This document shows, one piece after another, positions 11,197-19,746 of a stretch of 64,000 nucleotides of DNA. A model generated the notes under the pieces. It did no database searches, had not been told where the DNA came from, and was given only the letters and a program-made list of their open reading frames with translations. Location: assembly GCF_042433515.1 (NCBI RefSeq), contig NZ_JBHLVH010000010.1, forward strand, positions 1 through 64,000. Direction: 5' to 3'. Source of the DNA: Kytococcus schroeteri. Its GTDB lineage: Bacteria; Actinomycetota; Actinomycetes; Actinomycetales; Dermatophilaceae. Position numbers and translations under genes: made by a program. How positions within the stretch are numbered: position 1 is the stretch's first letter; the number at the start of each line of letters is the position of its first letter.

Positions 11197-12855
11197 ATGT
11201 CCCACACTGCTGGCGGCGCCTCGGCGTACCGCCCGTCCGACGCACCGGACACCGGGTCCGGAGGCCGGCAGGCCTTCTCCGGTCGCACCGTCTTCATCCT
11301 CGCCGCCATCGGCTCGGCCGTGGGTCTGGGCAACATCTGGCGCTACCCCTACGTGGCCTACTCCAACGGTGGCGGCGCCTTCCTGGTGCCCTACCTGGTG
11401 GCCCTGCTGACGGCGGCCATCCCGCTGCTGTTCGTGGACTACGCCATGGGCCACAAGTTCCGCGGCTCGGCCCCGCTGGCCTTCAGCCGCCTCAAGGGCT
11501 GGCTGCAGCCCTTCGGCTGGATCCAGACGCTCATGTGCTTCGTCATCGCCACCTACTACGCGGTGGTGCTGGCCTGGGCCACGCGCTACTTCTTCTACTC
11601 GTTCAACCTCGCCTGGGGTGACGATCCGGAGGGCTTCTTCAACGGCACCGTGCTGCAGGTGGCCGACACCCCGAGCGCGTTCGGCTCCTTCGTCGGCTCC
11701 ACCGCGCTGGTGCTGGCCGCCCTGTGGGCCGTGAGCATCCTCATCGTGTGGATTGGCGTGGACGCCGGCATCGGCTGGCTGAACCGTGTGTTCCTGCCGC
11801 TGATGATGGTGGTCTTCGCCGCGCTGGTGATCCGCGCCCTGCTGCTGGACGGCGCCGCCGACGGCCTCAACGCCTTCTTCTCGCCCGACTGGGCCGCCCT
11901 CAAGGACGCCGAGGTCTGGGTGGCCGCCTACGGCCAGGTGTTCTTCAGCACCTCGGTGGCCATCGGCGCGATGCTGACCTACGCCTCCTACCTGCACCTC
12001 AAGACCAACCTCACCGGCTCCGGCCTGGTGGTCGGCTTCTCCAACGCCTCCTTCGAGGTGCTGGCCGGCATCGGTGTGTTCGCCTGCATCGGCTTCCTGG
12101 CCCACCAGCAGGGCGTGACCGTCGGTGAGGCCGTCGCCAGCGGGCCCGGCCTGACCTTCGTGGTCTTCCCGGCGCTCATCAGCGAGATGCCCTTCGGCAA
12201 CGTCTTCGGCGTGCTCTTCTTCGGCTGCCTGCTGCTGGCCGGTGTCACCTCGCTGGTCAGCCTCATGCAGGTGGTCGGTGCCGCGTTCGCCGACAAGGCC
12301 GGCGTGAGCCACCGCACCGCCACCCTGGTGACCGGCACGGTCATGGCCCTGGTGTCGCTGGCCTTCTACCCGCGCTCCACCGGCCTGTACGTGCTGGACG
12401 TCACCGACAACTGGGTGAACAACGTGCTGCTGGTCGGCTCGGCGGGCCTGGCCTGCATCGTGCTCACCTGGGTGGCGCTGGCCCTGCCCCGCCTGGCCCG
12501 CCACCTCAACACCGTCAGCTCCTTCCGCCTGGGCAAGGTCTGGATGTTCTGCGTGGGCGTCCTGACGCCCGCCGTGCTGGCGTTCACCACCTGGGACACC
12601 GTCAAGGGCCTGCGCGCCGAGCCGTACGAGGGCTACCCGACCGACTTCATCAACACCTTCGGGTGGGGCATGGTTGGCCTGGTGCTGCTGCTGTCGGTGC
12701 TGCTGTCCTTCGTCCCCTTCCGCAACCGCCACCTGCACGCCACCTCGTACGACCTCGAGGACCCCGAGGTGCGTGCCATCCACGGTGTCGACACCACTGA
12801 GCGAGGCTACGGCCACGCCGCCACCACCACGTACACGGAGGGAGGACGCGCATGA
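11197..12855 (+). CDS. sodium-dependent amino acid transporter, NSS family, MetP-like large subunit
   Basis: Secondary transporter of the neurotransmitter:sodium symporter family, 552 residues with about 12 hydrophobic segments (LeuT fold expected). The family signature GSAVGLGNIWRYPY lies at residues 39-52 at the unwound first helix that binds sodium and substrate. The C-terminal tail after the last membrane segment is hydrophilic. A 38-codon membrane peptide gene overlaps its stop. In Corynebacterium such a pair (MetP/MetS) imports methionine and alanine, so a similar substrate is plausible but unproven. It splits the nucleoside genes without an obvious metabolic tie. Confidence 0.88.
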   Translation: MSHTAGGASAYRPSDAPDTGSGGRQAFSGRTVFILAAIGSAVGLGNIWRYPYVAYSNGGGAFLVPYLVALLTAAIPLLFVDYAMGHKFRGSAPLAFSRLKGWLQPFGWIQTLMCFVIATYYAVVLAWATRYFFYSFNLAWGDDPEGFFNGTVLQVADTPSAFGSFVGSTALVLAALWAVSILIVWIGVDAGIGWLNRVFLPLMMVVFAALVIRALLLDGAADGLNAFFSPDWAALKDAEVWVAAYGQVFFSTSVAIGAMLTYASYLHLKTNLTGSGLVVGFSNASFEVLAGIGVFACIGFLAHQQGVTVGEAVASGPGLTFVVFPALISEMPFGNVFGVLFFGCLLLAGVTSLVSLMQVVGAAFADKAGVSHRTATLVTGTVMALVSLAFYPRSTGLYVLDVTDNWVNNVLLVGSAGLACIVLTWVALALPRLARHLNTVSSFRLGKVWMFCVGVLTPAVLAFTTWDTVKGLRAEPYEGYPTDFINTFGWGMVGLVLLLSVLLSFVPFRNRHLHATSYDLEDPEVRAIHGVDTTERGYGHAATTTYTEGGRA

Positions 12856-12968
12856 GCACCGAGGCGATCGTGATGATGGTTGTCTACCTGGGCGTCATCT
12901 GGGGCGGTCTGGGTGTGTCCCTGGCCCACCTGCTGGCCAACCCGGACGAGGAGTCGTTCGGCGACTGA
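12852..12968 (+). CDS. MetS-like small subunit of NSS transporter
   Basis: A 38-residue peptide: MSTEAIVMMVVYLGVIWGGL leads into GVSLAHLLAN and an acidic end (PDEESFGD). One membrane helix covers roughly residues 5-27. ATG 12852 overlaps the large-subunit stop by 4 nt, with GGAGG 6-10 nt upstream. Length, single helix, acidic tail and position match the MetS subunit known to be needed for MetP activity in Corynebacterium. It is easy to miss because of its size. A strong hairpin terminator follows 17 bp after its stop. Confidence 0.82.
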   Translation: MSTEAIVMMVVYLGVIWGGLGVSLAHLLANPDEESFGD

Positions 12969-12985
12969 CCCGCCCGCACCACCTC

Positions 12986-13021
12986 CCGACGGCGCACGAC
13001 CACCCGGTCGTGCGCCGTCGG
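12986..13021 (+). terminator. hairpin terminator after metP-metS
   Basis: Perfect 16-bp arms (12986-13001 and 13006-13021) around a 4-nt loop, without a T tract, as usual in this G+C range. It isolates the transporter pair from the thymidine phosphorylase gene. Confidence 0.8.
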
Positions 13022-13087
13022 CGCGTCCGGGGCCGGGCACGGGCCGGGGCCCGATGCCCACGTACCCCGGCGCGGCGCCCCATCGGC

Positions 13088-13093
13088 GATGAT
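13088..13093 (+). promoter_or_regulatory. -10 element of deoA (leaderless type)
   Basis: GATGAT lies 6 nt before ATG 13100 and no Shine-Dalgarno is present, which suggests transcription starting at the ATG. Confidence 0.4.
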
Positions 13094-13099
13094 GGACCC

Positions 13100-14401
13100 A
13101 TGAGCGCAGCGCAGCACGATGCCGTGGACGTCATCCGCACCAAGCGCGACGGTGGTCGCCTGTCGGACGAGCAGATCGACTGGGTGGTGGCCGCCTACAC
13201 CCGGGGCGAGGTGGCCGACGAGCAGATGTCGGCGCTGGCCATGGCGATCTTCCTCAACGGCATGGAGCCCGGCGAGATCGAGCGCTGGACCGCGGCCATG
13301 ATCGCCTCGGGCGAGCGCATGGACTTCTCCACCCTGAGCCGCCCGACCGCCGACAAGCACTCCACCGGCGGCGTGGGCGACAAGATCACCCTGCCGCTGG
13401 CGCCGCTCGTGGCCGCATGCGGCGTGGCCGTGCCGCAGCTCTCCGGGCGCGGGCTGGGCCACACCGGCGGCACCCTGGACAAGCTCGAGGCGATCCCCGG
13501 CTGGCGCGCCGAGCTCACCAACGACGCGATGATGACCCAGCTCGAGGAGGTGGGTGCCGTCATCTGCGCCGCAGGGGCGGGGCTGGCGCCGGCCGACAAG
13601 AAGCTCTACGCCCTGCGCGACGTGACCGGCACCGTGGAGGCGCTGCCCCTCATCGCCAGCTCGATCATGTCCAAGAAGATCGCCGAGGGGACCGGCGCGC
13701 TGGTGCTCGACGTCAAGGTGGGCTCGGGGGCGTTCATGAAGAACGAGGCCGACGCCCGCGCCCTGGCCGAGCGGATGGTGGCCCTGGGCACCGCGGCGGG
13801 GGTGACCACGGTGGCGCTGCTCACCGACATGTCCGCGCCGCTGGGTCGCACCGCCGGCAACGGGCTGGAGGTCACCGAGTCCGTGGAGGTGCTCTCCGGC
13901 CGCGGCCCGGCCGACGTGCGCGAGCTGACCCTCGCCCTGGCCCGCGAGATGGTGCTGGCCTCCGGCATCGAGGGCGCGGCGGACGTGGACGTGGAGCAGG
14001 TGCTGGACTCCGGTGCCGCGCTGGAGGTGTGGAAGCGCATGGTCGCCGCGCAGGGTGGCGACCCCGAGGCCGAGCTCGTGCCGGGTGCCCACACCGCCGA
14101 GGTGACGGCCGAGGCCAGTGGTGTGGTGACCGCCATGGACGCCTACAAGGTGGGCGTGGCCGCGTGGCGCCTGGGCGCCGGGCGCGCCCGCAAGGAGGAC
14201 CCGGTGCAGGCCGGTGCGGGCGTGGTCTGGCACGCCGGCGTGGGGGAGCGCGTGGAGGCCGGGCAGGTGCTCTTCACCTGCCACACCGAGACGCCGGAGC
14301 GGCTGGCCCGCGGCGTGGAGACGCTCGCCGGTGCGGTCACCATCGACCCGGACGCCGAGCCCTTCGAGCGCACCCTGGTGATCGACCGCATCACCGCCTG
14401 A
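13100..14401 (+). CDS. deoA: thymidine phosphorylase
   Basis: Phosphorolyses thymidine or deoxyuridine to base and deoxyribose-1-phosphate, cytosolic dimer, 433 residues (usual about 430-440). The phosphate/ribose site shows KHSTGGVGDK at 86-95, and the family signature GRGLGHTGGTLDKLE covers 116-130. SSIMSKKIA and VLDVKVGSGAFM, also conserved, follow. It has its own leaderless-type promoter after the metS terminator. Deoxyribose-1-phosphate made here would be isomerised by the mutase at 18 kb and split by DeoC at 16 kb. The MFS gene begins 1 bp after its stop. Confidence 0.95.
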   Translation: MSAAQHDAVDVIRTKRDGGRLSDEQIDWVVAAYTRGEVADEQMSALAMAIFLNGMEPGEIERWTAAMIASGERMDFSTLSRPTADKHSTGGVGDKITLPLAPLVAACGVAVPQLSGRGLGHTGGTLDKLEAIPGWRAELTNDAMMTQLEEVGAVICAAGAGLAPADKKLYALRDVTGTVEALPLIASSIMSKKIAEGTGALVLDVKVGSGAFMKNEADARALAERMVALGTAAGVTTVALLTDMSAPLGRTAGNGLEVTESVEVLSGRGPADVRELTLALAREMVLASGIEGAADVDVEQVLDSGAALEVWKRMVAAQGGDPEAELVPGAHTAEVTAEASGVVTAMDAYKVGVAAWRLGAGRARKEDPVQAGAGVVWHAGVGERVEAGQVLFTCHTETPERLARGVETLAGAVTIDPDAEPFERTLVIDRITA

Positions 14402-14402
14402 C

Positions 14403-15707
14403 GTGACCGCGCCCCTGGACGACGACCGCCTGCCCGCCCGCCTCGGCGGAGTGGTGCCCCCCATGACACGCACCGTGCGCCTGCTCTTCGTGGGCGTGCT
14501 GCTCTCGGCGCTGGGCAGCGGGCTCTCCATGCCCTTCCTGTACGTCTACCTCACGGACGTGCGCGGCTTCGACTCCCGCCTGGTCGGGCTGATGTTCGCG
14601 GCCATGGGCGCGGTGGCGGTGCTCGCGGCGCCGGTGGGCGGCTGGCTCATCGACCACGTGGGGCCGCGCTGGGTGCTCTTCACCGGCCTGCTCGTGGAGG
14701 GGCTGTGCATGGGGGCCATGGCCTTCGTCCCCACGCTCACGGCCGCCTACGCGCTCACCATGACCACCGCGGTGGCCGGCGTCATGGCGCACCCGGCGTT
14801 CACCGCCATGCTCACCCGCCTGGTACGCCGTGAGGAGCGCGAGCGGGTCTACGGCTTCCAGTTTCTGCTGCTCAACCTGGGCCTGGGCACCGGCGCGATG
14901 GCGAGCTCCTTCCTCGTGGCCTCCGAGACCCTGGCGGCCTACCAGCGCCTCTACCTCGTGGACGCGGCCACCTACCTTGCCTACCTCGTGGTCATCGTGG
15001 CCCTGCCCGCCGGCACCGGGGCCCTGGAGCGCGCGGCGGCCACCAGCGAGGAGCAGCTGCTGCCCGGCGGCACGTGGCTGACCGTGTTGCGCGACACCGT
15101 GCTGCTGCGCGTGGTGCTCGTCTCCGTGCTGGGCATGACCGTGGGCTACGCGCAGATGGACATGGGCTTCCCCGCCTACGCCCACGGCGTGGCCGACGTG
15201 CCCCCGAGCGCGCTGGGTTGGGCGTTCGGGGCCAACACGGCCGTCATCGTGCTGGCGCAGACCTGGGCGCTGGGTGTCATCCAGGGGCGGCGCCACGCCT
15301 CGATGCTGTCGCTCACGTGGGCGCTGTGGGGCGTCTCCTGGGCGGTGGTGGCCAGCTCGGCCCTGCTCGAGGGGCCGTGGGCGGCGGCGGCCGTCATCAC
15401 CGGACTGGGCCTCTTCGGCCTGGGGGAGGTGTTCCAGTCCCCGGTGATGCCGGCGGTGGTCAACGACCTGGCCACCGAGGAGCTGCGTGGCCGCTACAAC
15501 GCCATGGGCGGCCTGTCGTGGACCCTGTCGTCCATCCTCGGCCCGGCACTGGCCGGGTGGATGATCGGCAGCGGGCACGCCTTCCAGTGGGTGGTGCTCA
15601 CCGTGGGCGGGTGCGCCGTGGTGGCCTTGCTGTGGACGGCGATGCGCCCGGCCATGGCTGCTCGCATGTCCGGGCGCATCGGCGAGACGGCCGCCGAGAC
15701 CGCCTGA
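14403..15707 (+). CDS. MFS transporter
   Basis: Major facilitator with about 12 membrane helices, 434 residues from GTG 14403 or 414 from ATG 14463 just before the first helix (LLFVGVLLSALGSGLSMPFL). The motif A equivalent is GGWLIDHVGPRW between helices 2 and 3, and LTRLVRREER follows helix 4, typical of drug-export-like (DHA1) members. GTG 14403 starts 1 bp after the deoA stop and is likely coupled to it; the ATG would give a more usual N-terminus. Substrate unknown; nucleoside or drug export are both possible. Its stop is 3 bp from the convergent deoC stop. Confidence 0.82.
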   Translation: MTAPLDDDRLPARLGGVVPPMTRTVRLLFVGVLLSALGSGLSMPFLYVYLTDVRGFDSRLVGLMFAAMGAVAVLAAPVGGWLIDHVGPRWVLFTGLLVEGLCMGAMAFVPTLTAAYALTMTTAVAGVMAHPAFTAMLTRLVRREERERVYGFQFLLLNLGLGTGAMASSFLVASETLAAYQRLYLVDAATYLAYLVVIVALPAGTGALERAAATSEEQLLPGGTWLTVLRDTVLLRVVLVSVLGMTVGYAQMDMGFPAYAHGVADVPPSALGWAFGANTAVIVLAQTWALGVIQGRRHASMLSLTWALWGVSWAVVASSALLEGPWAAAAVITGLGLFGLGEVFQSPVMPAVVNDLATEELRGRYNAMGGLSWTLSSILGPALAGWMIGSGHAFQWVVLTVGGCAVVALLWTAMRPAMAARMSGRIGETAAETA

Positions 15708-15710
15708 GGC

Positions 15711-16520
15711 TCAGTAGGTGCTGTCGGCCGTCGCCTCGTCGAGCGTGGCCGGCGGCTCGGGCACCACGAGGGTGCCGGCGGCCAGGCGCTCGCGGGCCCC
15801 GGCCATGAGCGCCGAGGTGGAGCTGGTGCCGATGCGGGTGACCCCCTCGGCCAGCATGGCCAGCAGGGTGTCCACGTCGCGCACGCCGCCGGAGGCCTTC
15901 ACCTGCACCTGCTCGCCGGTGTTCTGCCGCATGAGGCGCACGTCCGGCAGCGTCGCGCCGCCGCCGGCGAACCCGGTGGAGGTCTTCACGAAGTCCGCGC
16001 CCGCGGCCTCCGAGGCGCGGCAGGCGGCCACCTTCTGCGCGTCGTCGAGCAGGGCGGTCTCGAGGATCACCTTCACCGGAACGTCGTGGGCGTGGCCGGC
16101 CTCCACCACGGCGGCGACGTCGGCCTGCACGGCGTCGACCTCGCCGCTGCGCAGGCGGCCGATGTTGAGCACCATGTCCAGCTCCGTGGCGCCGTCGGCC
16201 ACGGCCTGCTCGGCCTCGGCCACCTTGGCGGCCGTGCTGGTGGTGCCGTGCGGGAAGCCGATGACGGTGCACACCGTGGTGCGCGAGGGCTCGCCGTCGC
16301 CCTCCCCGGCGCCGTCGGCCACCGTCTCGGCGATGGTGCGGGCGGCCAGGGGCACGTCGCTGGGGCGCACGCACACGGAGAAGGCGTTGAGCGCGGCCAC
16401 CTCGCGGACGCCGGCGGTCACCTCGTCGGTGGTGAGCTCGGGCTTGAGCAGGGCGTGGTCGAACAGGTCGGCCACCTGCTGCAGGGTCAGCGCGGTGCCG
16501 GGGGCGTAGCGGTCGGTCAT
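15711..16520 (-). CDS. deoC: deoxyribose-phosphate aldolase
   Basis: Class I aldolase cleaving deoxyribose-5-phosphate to acetaldehyde and glyceraldehyde-3-phosphate, 269 residues. The Schiff-base lysine is K179 in FVKTSTGF, the relay lysine K208 in VKASGGVRD, and the catalytic aspartate D115 in TELDMVLN. A short acidic/Gly-rich insert (about residues 70-80) makes it slightly long. The gene lies just downstream of the kinase-like gene on the same strand, but TAGGCT 7 nt before its ATG, partly inside that gene's stop, suggests an independent leaderless transcript. It completes deoxynucleoside breakdown begun by cdd, deoA and pnp. Confidence 0.95.
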   Translation of the reverse strand: MTDRYAPGTALTLQQVADLFDHALLKPELTTDEVTAGVREVAALNAFSVCVRPSDVPLAARTIAETVADGAGEGDGEPSRTTVCTVIGFPHGTTSTAAKVAEAEQAVADGATELDMVLNIGRLRSGEVDAVQADVAAVVEAGHAHDVPVKVILETALLDDAQKVAACRASEAAGADFVKTSTGFAGGGATLPDVRLMRQNTGEQVQVKASGGVRDVDTLLAMLAEGVTRIGTSSTSALMAGARERLAAGTLVVPEPPATLDEATADSTY

Positions 16521-16527
16521 GGGCCGC

Positions 16528-16533
16528 AGCCTA
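16528..16533 (-). promoter_or_regulatory. -10 element of deoC (leaderless type)
   Basis: TAGGCT on the - strand ends 7 nt before ATG 16520 and overlaps the stop codon of the upstream kinase-like gene (16531-16533). Confidence 0.5.
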
Positions 16534-17184
16534 CTGGCGGGGTGCACCCCATCGGTCGGTGGCGGCGCGCTCCCCGGCGGCGGGGGAGAGCACCCGCGCA
16601 CCCAGGCGGCGCTGGTGGGCCACGAAGCGCGGCTCGGTGCGGCGCAGGCGGTTGCCGCGCTCCCAGAGCACGGCCGGGGGCTTGCGGTGCTCGGCCAGGT
16701 CGCGGACCAGGCGGCGGACGAAAGTGGTCCACGGTCCGGAGGTGATGCACCACGCGTCGGCGAGCAGGCCGCGCTCGCGCAGCGGGGCCACAAGGTGGGC
16801 GGCGAAGATGCCCTCGGCCACCACCAGCGGGGCGCTGCCGCGGGTCACGGTGCGGTGGCCCTGTACGGACGAGGTGGAGATGTCGTAGTCCGGCATCTGG
16901 GTGGCGCCGGTGTGCGCCAGCTGCTCCAGCCCGGCCAGGGCGGCGGCGTGGTCCCACGTGCCCACGTGGTCCCAGTCCACGAGGCCGTCGGGTCGCAGCG
17001 GCAGGTCCGGGGCGTCGTGCGGGTGGTAGTAGTCGTCGAGCGGCACCACGGGCCAGCCGTGGGTGGCGCCCAGCCGGCGGGCCAGGCGGGTCTTGCCGGC
17101 CCCGCTCGGACCGGTGAGCAGCAGCACCTGCGCGGCGGGGGTGGTGGCCTGCGGCGTGGGGGCGACGGGGTGGGCGTCCGGCAT
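16531..17184 (-). CDS. uridine kinase-like P-loop protein
   Basis: Predicted nucleoside kinase of the P-loop superfamily, 217 residues. Walker A GPSGAGKT is at residues 25-32, then PLDDYYHP, which resembles the DDFY/substrate site of uridine kinases, and VVAEGIFA as Walker B-like strand. Actinobacterial members of this group are annotated as uridine kinase family or ATP-binding proteins; activity on uridine is plausible within this salvage island but not certain. ATG 17184 has TAGGAT 8 nt upstream and no ribosome site, so a leaderless mRNA is likely. deoC follows 10 bp after its stop. Confidence 0.75.
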   Translation of the reverse strand: MPDAHPVAPTPQATTPAAQVLLLTGPSGAGKTRLARRLGATHGWPVVPLDDYYHPHDAPDLPLRPDGLVDWDHVGTWDHAAALAGLEQLAHTGATQMPDYDISTSSVQGHRTVTRGSAPLVVAEGIFAAHLVAPLRERGLLADAWCITSGPWTTFVRRLVRDLAEHRKPPAVLWERGNRLRRTEPRFVAHQRRLGARVLSPAAGERAATDRWGAPRQ

Positions 17185-17192
17185 GGGGGATG

Positions 17193-17198
17193 ATCCTA
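17193..17198 (-). promoter_or_regulatory. -10 element of the uridine kinase-like gene
   Basis: TAGGAT on the - strand, 8 nt before ATG 17184, no ribosome site between. Confidence 0.45.
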
Positions 17199-17309
17199 CG
17201 TGCGCGCCGCCGGCCCACCGTCGGTGGCGCGAGCGGGTCCCCGGCCTGCCCGGAACCACCCCGATCCACCCGCCCGACCCACCACCTCGACCCACCCGGA
17301 GCCTCCCCG

Positions 17310-17987
17310 ATGACGCAGCACCCCGCCGACCGCACTCCCGCGCCCGGGCCCCGCGCCGCCGCCCGCCCCTCGCAGGTGGTGCACCCGCGCAAGGCACGGA
17401 TCCTCGCGGTGGTCTCCTGGCTCCTGGCGGCGGGCTTCGTGGTGCTGGCCCTGGTCACCCGGCCGGTCATGTGGGGTGCGGTGGGCCTGGCCGTGGCCGG
17501 CGCCGCCCTGGCGTGGGTGCTCATCTGGCGTCCCCGGGTGGAGCTGGACCCCGACGGGCTGACCATCGTCAACCCGGTGCGCACGGTGCGCATCCCGTGG
17601 CAGCGGGTGCGCCGCGTGGGCTCCCGCTGGAGCCTGGAGGTGGAGTCCGAGACCGGGATGCACCGCGCCTGGGCCGTGGGCTCCTCCTACCGCGACCCCT
17701 CGGGCGTGGACCACACCGCGGACGTCACCGGCCTGGGTCTGCTGCGCAAGCTCGACGCCGCCCGCACCGGGGCCGACCCGCAGCCGCTCAAGCCCGAGTT
17801 CGCGATGCTGGAGGACCTGCAGTCCGTGGCCTCCACCGTGCGTGGGGCCCGCGACGCGCACGCCGACGCCCTGGCCGACGGCCACATCGAGGCCGACCCC
17901 ACGCCCACCACCCGCACCGTGGCACCGCTGCCGGCGGCCGCGATGGCGGTGGGCCTGCTGCTGCCGCTGGCCGTTTGGTTCCTCTGA
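17310..17987 (+). CDS. PH domain-containing membrane protein
   Basis: Membrane protein of 225 residues with a bacterial pleckstrin-homology domain. Two helices (about residues 30-46 and 52-70) precede the PH-like strand region starting WRPRVELDPDGLTIVNP and running to about residue 135; a final helix closes the C-terminus (AAAMAVGLLLPLAVWFL). Function unknown; such proteins are common in actinomycetes beside unrelated genes. GGAG 8 nt before ATG 17310 is the likely ribosome site; the 125-bp leader is C-rich with repeated CCACCC blocks. It converges on the sugar mutase gene with no gap: the two stop codons abut within a 14-bp palindrome. Confidence 0.72.
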   Translation: MTQHPADRTPAPGPRAAARPSQVVHPRKARILAVVSWLLAAGFVVLALVTRPVMWGAVGLAVAGAALAWVLIWRPRVELDPDGLTIVNPVRTVRIPWQRVRRVGSRWSLEVESETGMHRAWAVGSSYRDPSGVDHTADVTGLGLLRKLDAARTGADPQPLKPEFAMLEDLQSVASTVRGARDAHADALADGHIEADPTPTTRTVAPLPAAAMAVGLLLPLAVWFL

Positions 17988-17994
17988 TCAGAGG
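17981..17994. repeat. 14-bp perfect palindrome spanning two abutting stop codons
   Basis: CCTCTGATCAGAGG contains the PH-gene TGA (17985-17987) and, on the other strand, the mutase TGA (17988-17990). It may be the only transcription or pausing signal between the two convergent genes. Confidence 0.6.
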
Positions 17995-19712
17995 GCGGTG
18001 AGGCGCTCCATGTCGGCGCGCACCGTGGCCAGGCGCTCCCGGGCGGTGTGCTTGGCGGCCGGCAGGTCGCCGGACTCCACGGGCACCACCACCTCCAGGT
18101 AGACCTTCACCTTCGGCTCGGTGCCCGAGGGACGCACGATGACGCGCGTGTCGTCGGCCAGCACCCAGCGCAGGCCGTCGGTGGGCGGCAGGCCGTTCCA
18201 GCCCTCGGCCAGGTCGGCGGCCTCGGCCACCGGGGAGCCACCCAGCGAGGTCGGCGGCTGCGCGCGCAGGGCGGCCATCACCGCATCGATCTGCTCCAGC
18301 TCCTCCACCCGGATGCTGAAGGAGTCCGAGGCGTGCACGCCGTGCTCGAGGTACAGGTCGTCGAGCACGTCCAGCACCGTGCGGGTGCGCGAGCCGGCAC
18401 GCAGGCGGGCCACGAGGTCGGCCACCATGAGCGCCGCGCTGATGCCGTCCTTGTCCTTCACGTGGGTCGGGTCCACGCAGTAGCCCAGCGCCTCCTCGTA
18501 GCCGAAGGCCAGGCCGTCCACGCGGCCGATCCACTTGAAGCCGGTGAGGGTCTCGGTGTGGCGCACGCCGGCGGAGGCCGCCATCCGCGAGAGCAGCCGC
18601 GAACTCACGATGGAGTTGGCGAAGACCGCGTCCTCGGGCAGGCCACCGGTCTCGGCGGCGCGGCGCAGCACGTGGTTGCCCAGCAGGGCGCCCACCTCGT
18701 CGCCGCGCAGCATGCGCCAGCCCACCGGGTCGTCGGCGGTCACGGACTCGGGGTCCGGCACGGCCACGGCGCAGCGGTCGGCATCCGGGTCGTTGGCGAT
18801 GACCACGTCCGGCTGCATCCGCGAGGCCAGCTCCAGGGCGGCGTCGATGGCACCGTCCTCCTCCGGGTTGGGGAAGGCCACGGTGGGGAAGTCCGGGTCC
18901 GGGACGGCCTGCGTGGCCACGCTCTTGGGATTGGGGAAGCCGGCCTCCTCGAAGGCCTGCACCACCAGGTCGTTGCCCACGCCGTGCAGCGCGGTGTAGA
19001 CCACGGCCACCTGCTTGGGGCCCGCCGGGTCCACCACGCTCGTGGCGGCCTTGACGTACGCCTCGCGCAGGTCGTCGGCGGCGGTGATCCACCCGGCCTC
19101 CGCGCGCGGCACCGTCGCCACGGACTCCACGGCCCGGATGTGCGCGGCGATCTCGGCGTCCACCGGCGAGACGATCTGGCTGCCGTCGCCCAGGTACACC
19201 TTGTAGCCGTTGTCCTGCGGCGGGTTGTGCGAGGCGGTGACCATGACGCCCGCATCGGCACCGGTGTGGCGCACGGCGTAGGCCAGCACCGGGGTGGGCA
19301 GGGCCTCGGGCAGCACGATGGCCCGGCCGCCCGCGGCGGTCACCACGGCAGCGGTGTCCAGCGCGAAGTCGTGGCTGCGGTGGCGTGCGTCGTAACCGAT
19401 CACCACGGTCGGGGAGGTCACCGGGTCGGTCGCGCGCTGCTGCAGCCAGCGCACCAGGCCCGCGGCGGCACGGATGACCACGGCGCGGTTCATGCGCGCC
19501 GGGCCGGCGGCCACCGCGCCGCGCAGGCCGGCGGTGCCGAACTCCAGCAGGCCGCGGAAGCGGTCGGCCAGGTCGGCGGCCGCGGCGGCGTCCCCGCCCG
19601 CGGCGGCGTCCACCACGGCCTGCAGTTCGGTGCGGGTGGCCTCGTCGGGGTCGTCGGCGATCCAGGCGCGGGCCTGCGCCAGCAGGGCCGTCAGGTCGTC
19701 GGTGGGCTGCAC
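17988..19712 (-). CDS. phospho-sugar mutase (phosphopentomutase / phosphoglucomutase-2 type)
   Basis: Alpha-D-phosphohexomutase superfamily enzyme, 574 residues, the long PGM2/PmmB-like form. The catalytic phosphoserine is S161 in TASHNPP, the metal loop is DPDADR near residue 326, the sugar-specificity loop is around GYEEALGY, and the phosphate-binding loop is RPSGTEPK near the end. PGM2-type enzymes interconvert ribose- or deoxyribose-1- and 5-phosphate as well as hexose phosphates. Lying 34 bp after pnp on the same strand, a phosphopentomutase role linking PNP/DeoA to DeoC is the best inference. Mycobacteria have the same deoD-pmmB adjacency. Confidence 0.9.
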   Translation of the reverse strand: MQPTDDLTALLAQARAWIADDPDEATRTELQAVVDAAAGGDAAAAADLADRFRGLLEFGTAGLRGAVAAGPARMNRAVVIRAAAGLVRWLQQRATDPVTSPTVVIGYDARHRSHDFALDTAAVVTAAGGRAIVLPEALPTPVLAYAVRHTGADAGVMVTASHNPPQDNGYKVYLGDGSQIVSPVDAEIAAHIRAVESVATVPRAEAGWITAADDLREAYVKAATSVVDPAGPKQVAVVYTALHGVGNDLVVQAFEEAGFPNPKSVATQAVPDPDFPTVAFPNPEEDGAIDAALELASRMQPDVVIANDPDADRCAVAVPDPESVTADDPVGWRMLRGDEVGALLGNHVLRRAAETGGLPEDAVFANSIVSSRLLSRMAASAGVRHTETLTGFKWIGRVDGLAFGYEEALGYCVDPTHVKDKDGISAALMVADLVARLRAGSRTRTVLDVLDDLYLEHGVHASDSFSIRVEELEQIDAVMAALRAQPPTSLGGSPVAEAADLAEGWNGLPPTDGLRWVLADDTRVIVRPSGTEPKVKVYLEVVVPVESGDLPAAKHTARERLATVRADMERLTAL

Positions 19713-19746
19713 GGTGGTCTCCGTTCGCGGAAGGGGGCCGCGGGTG

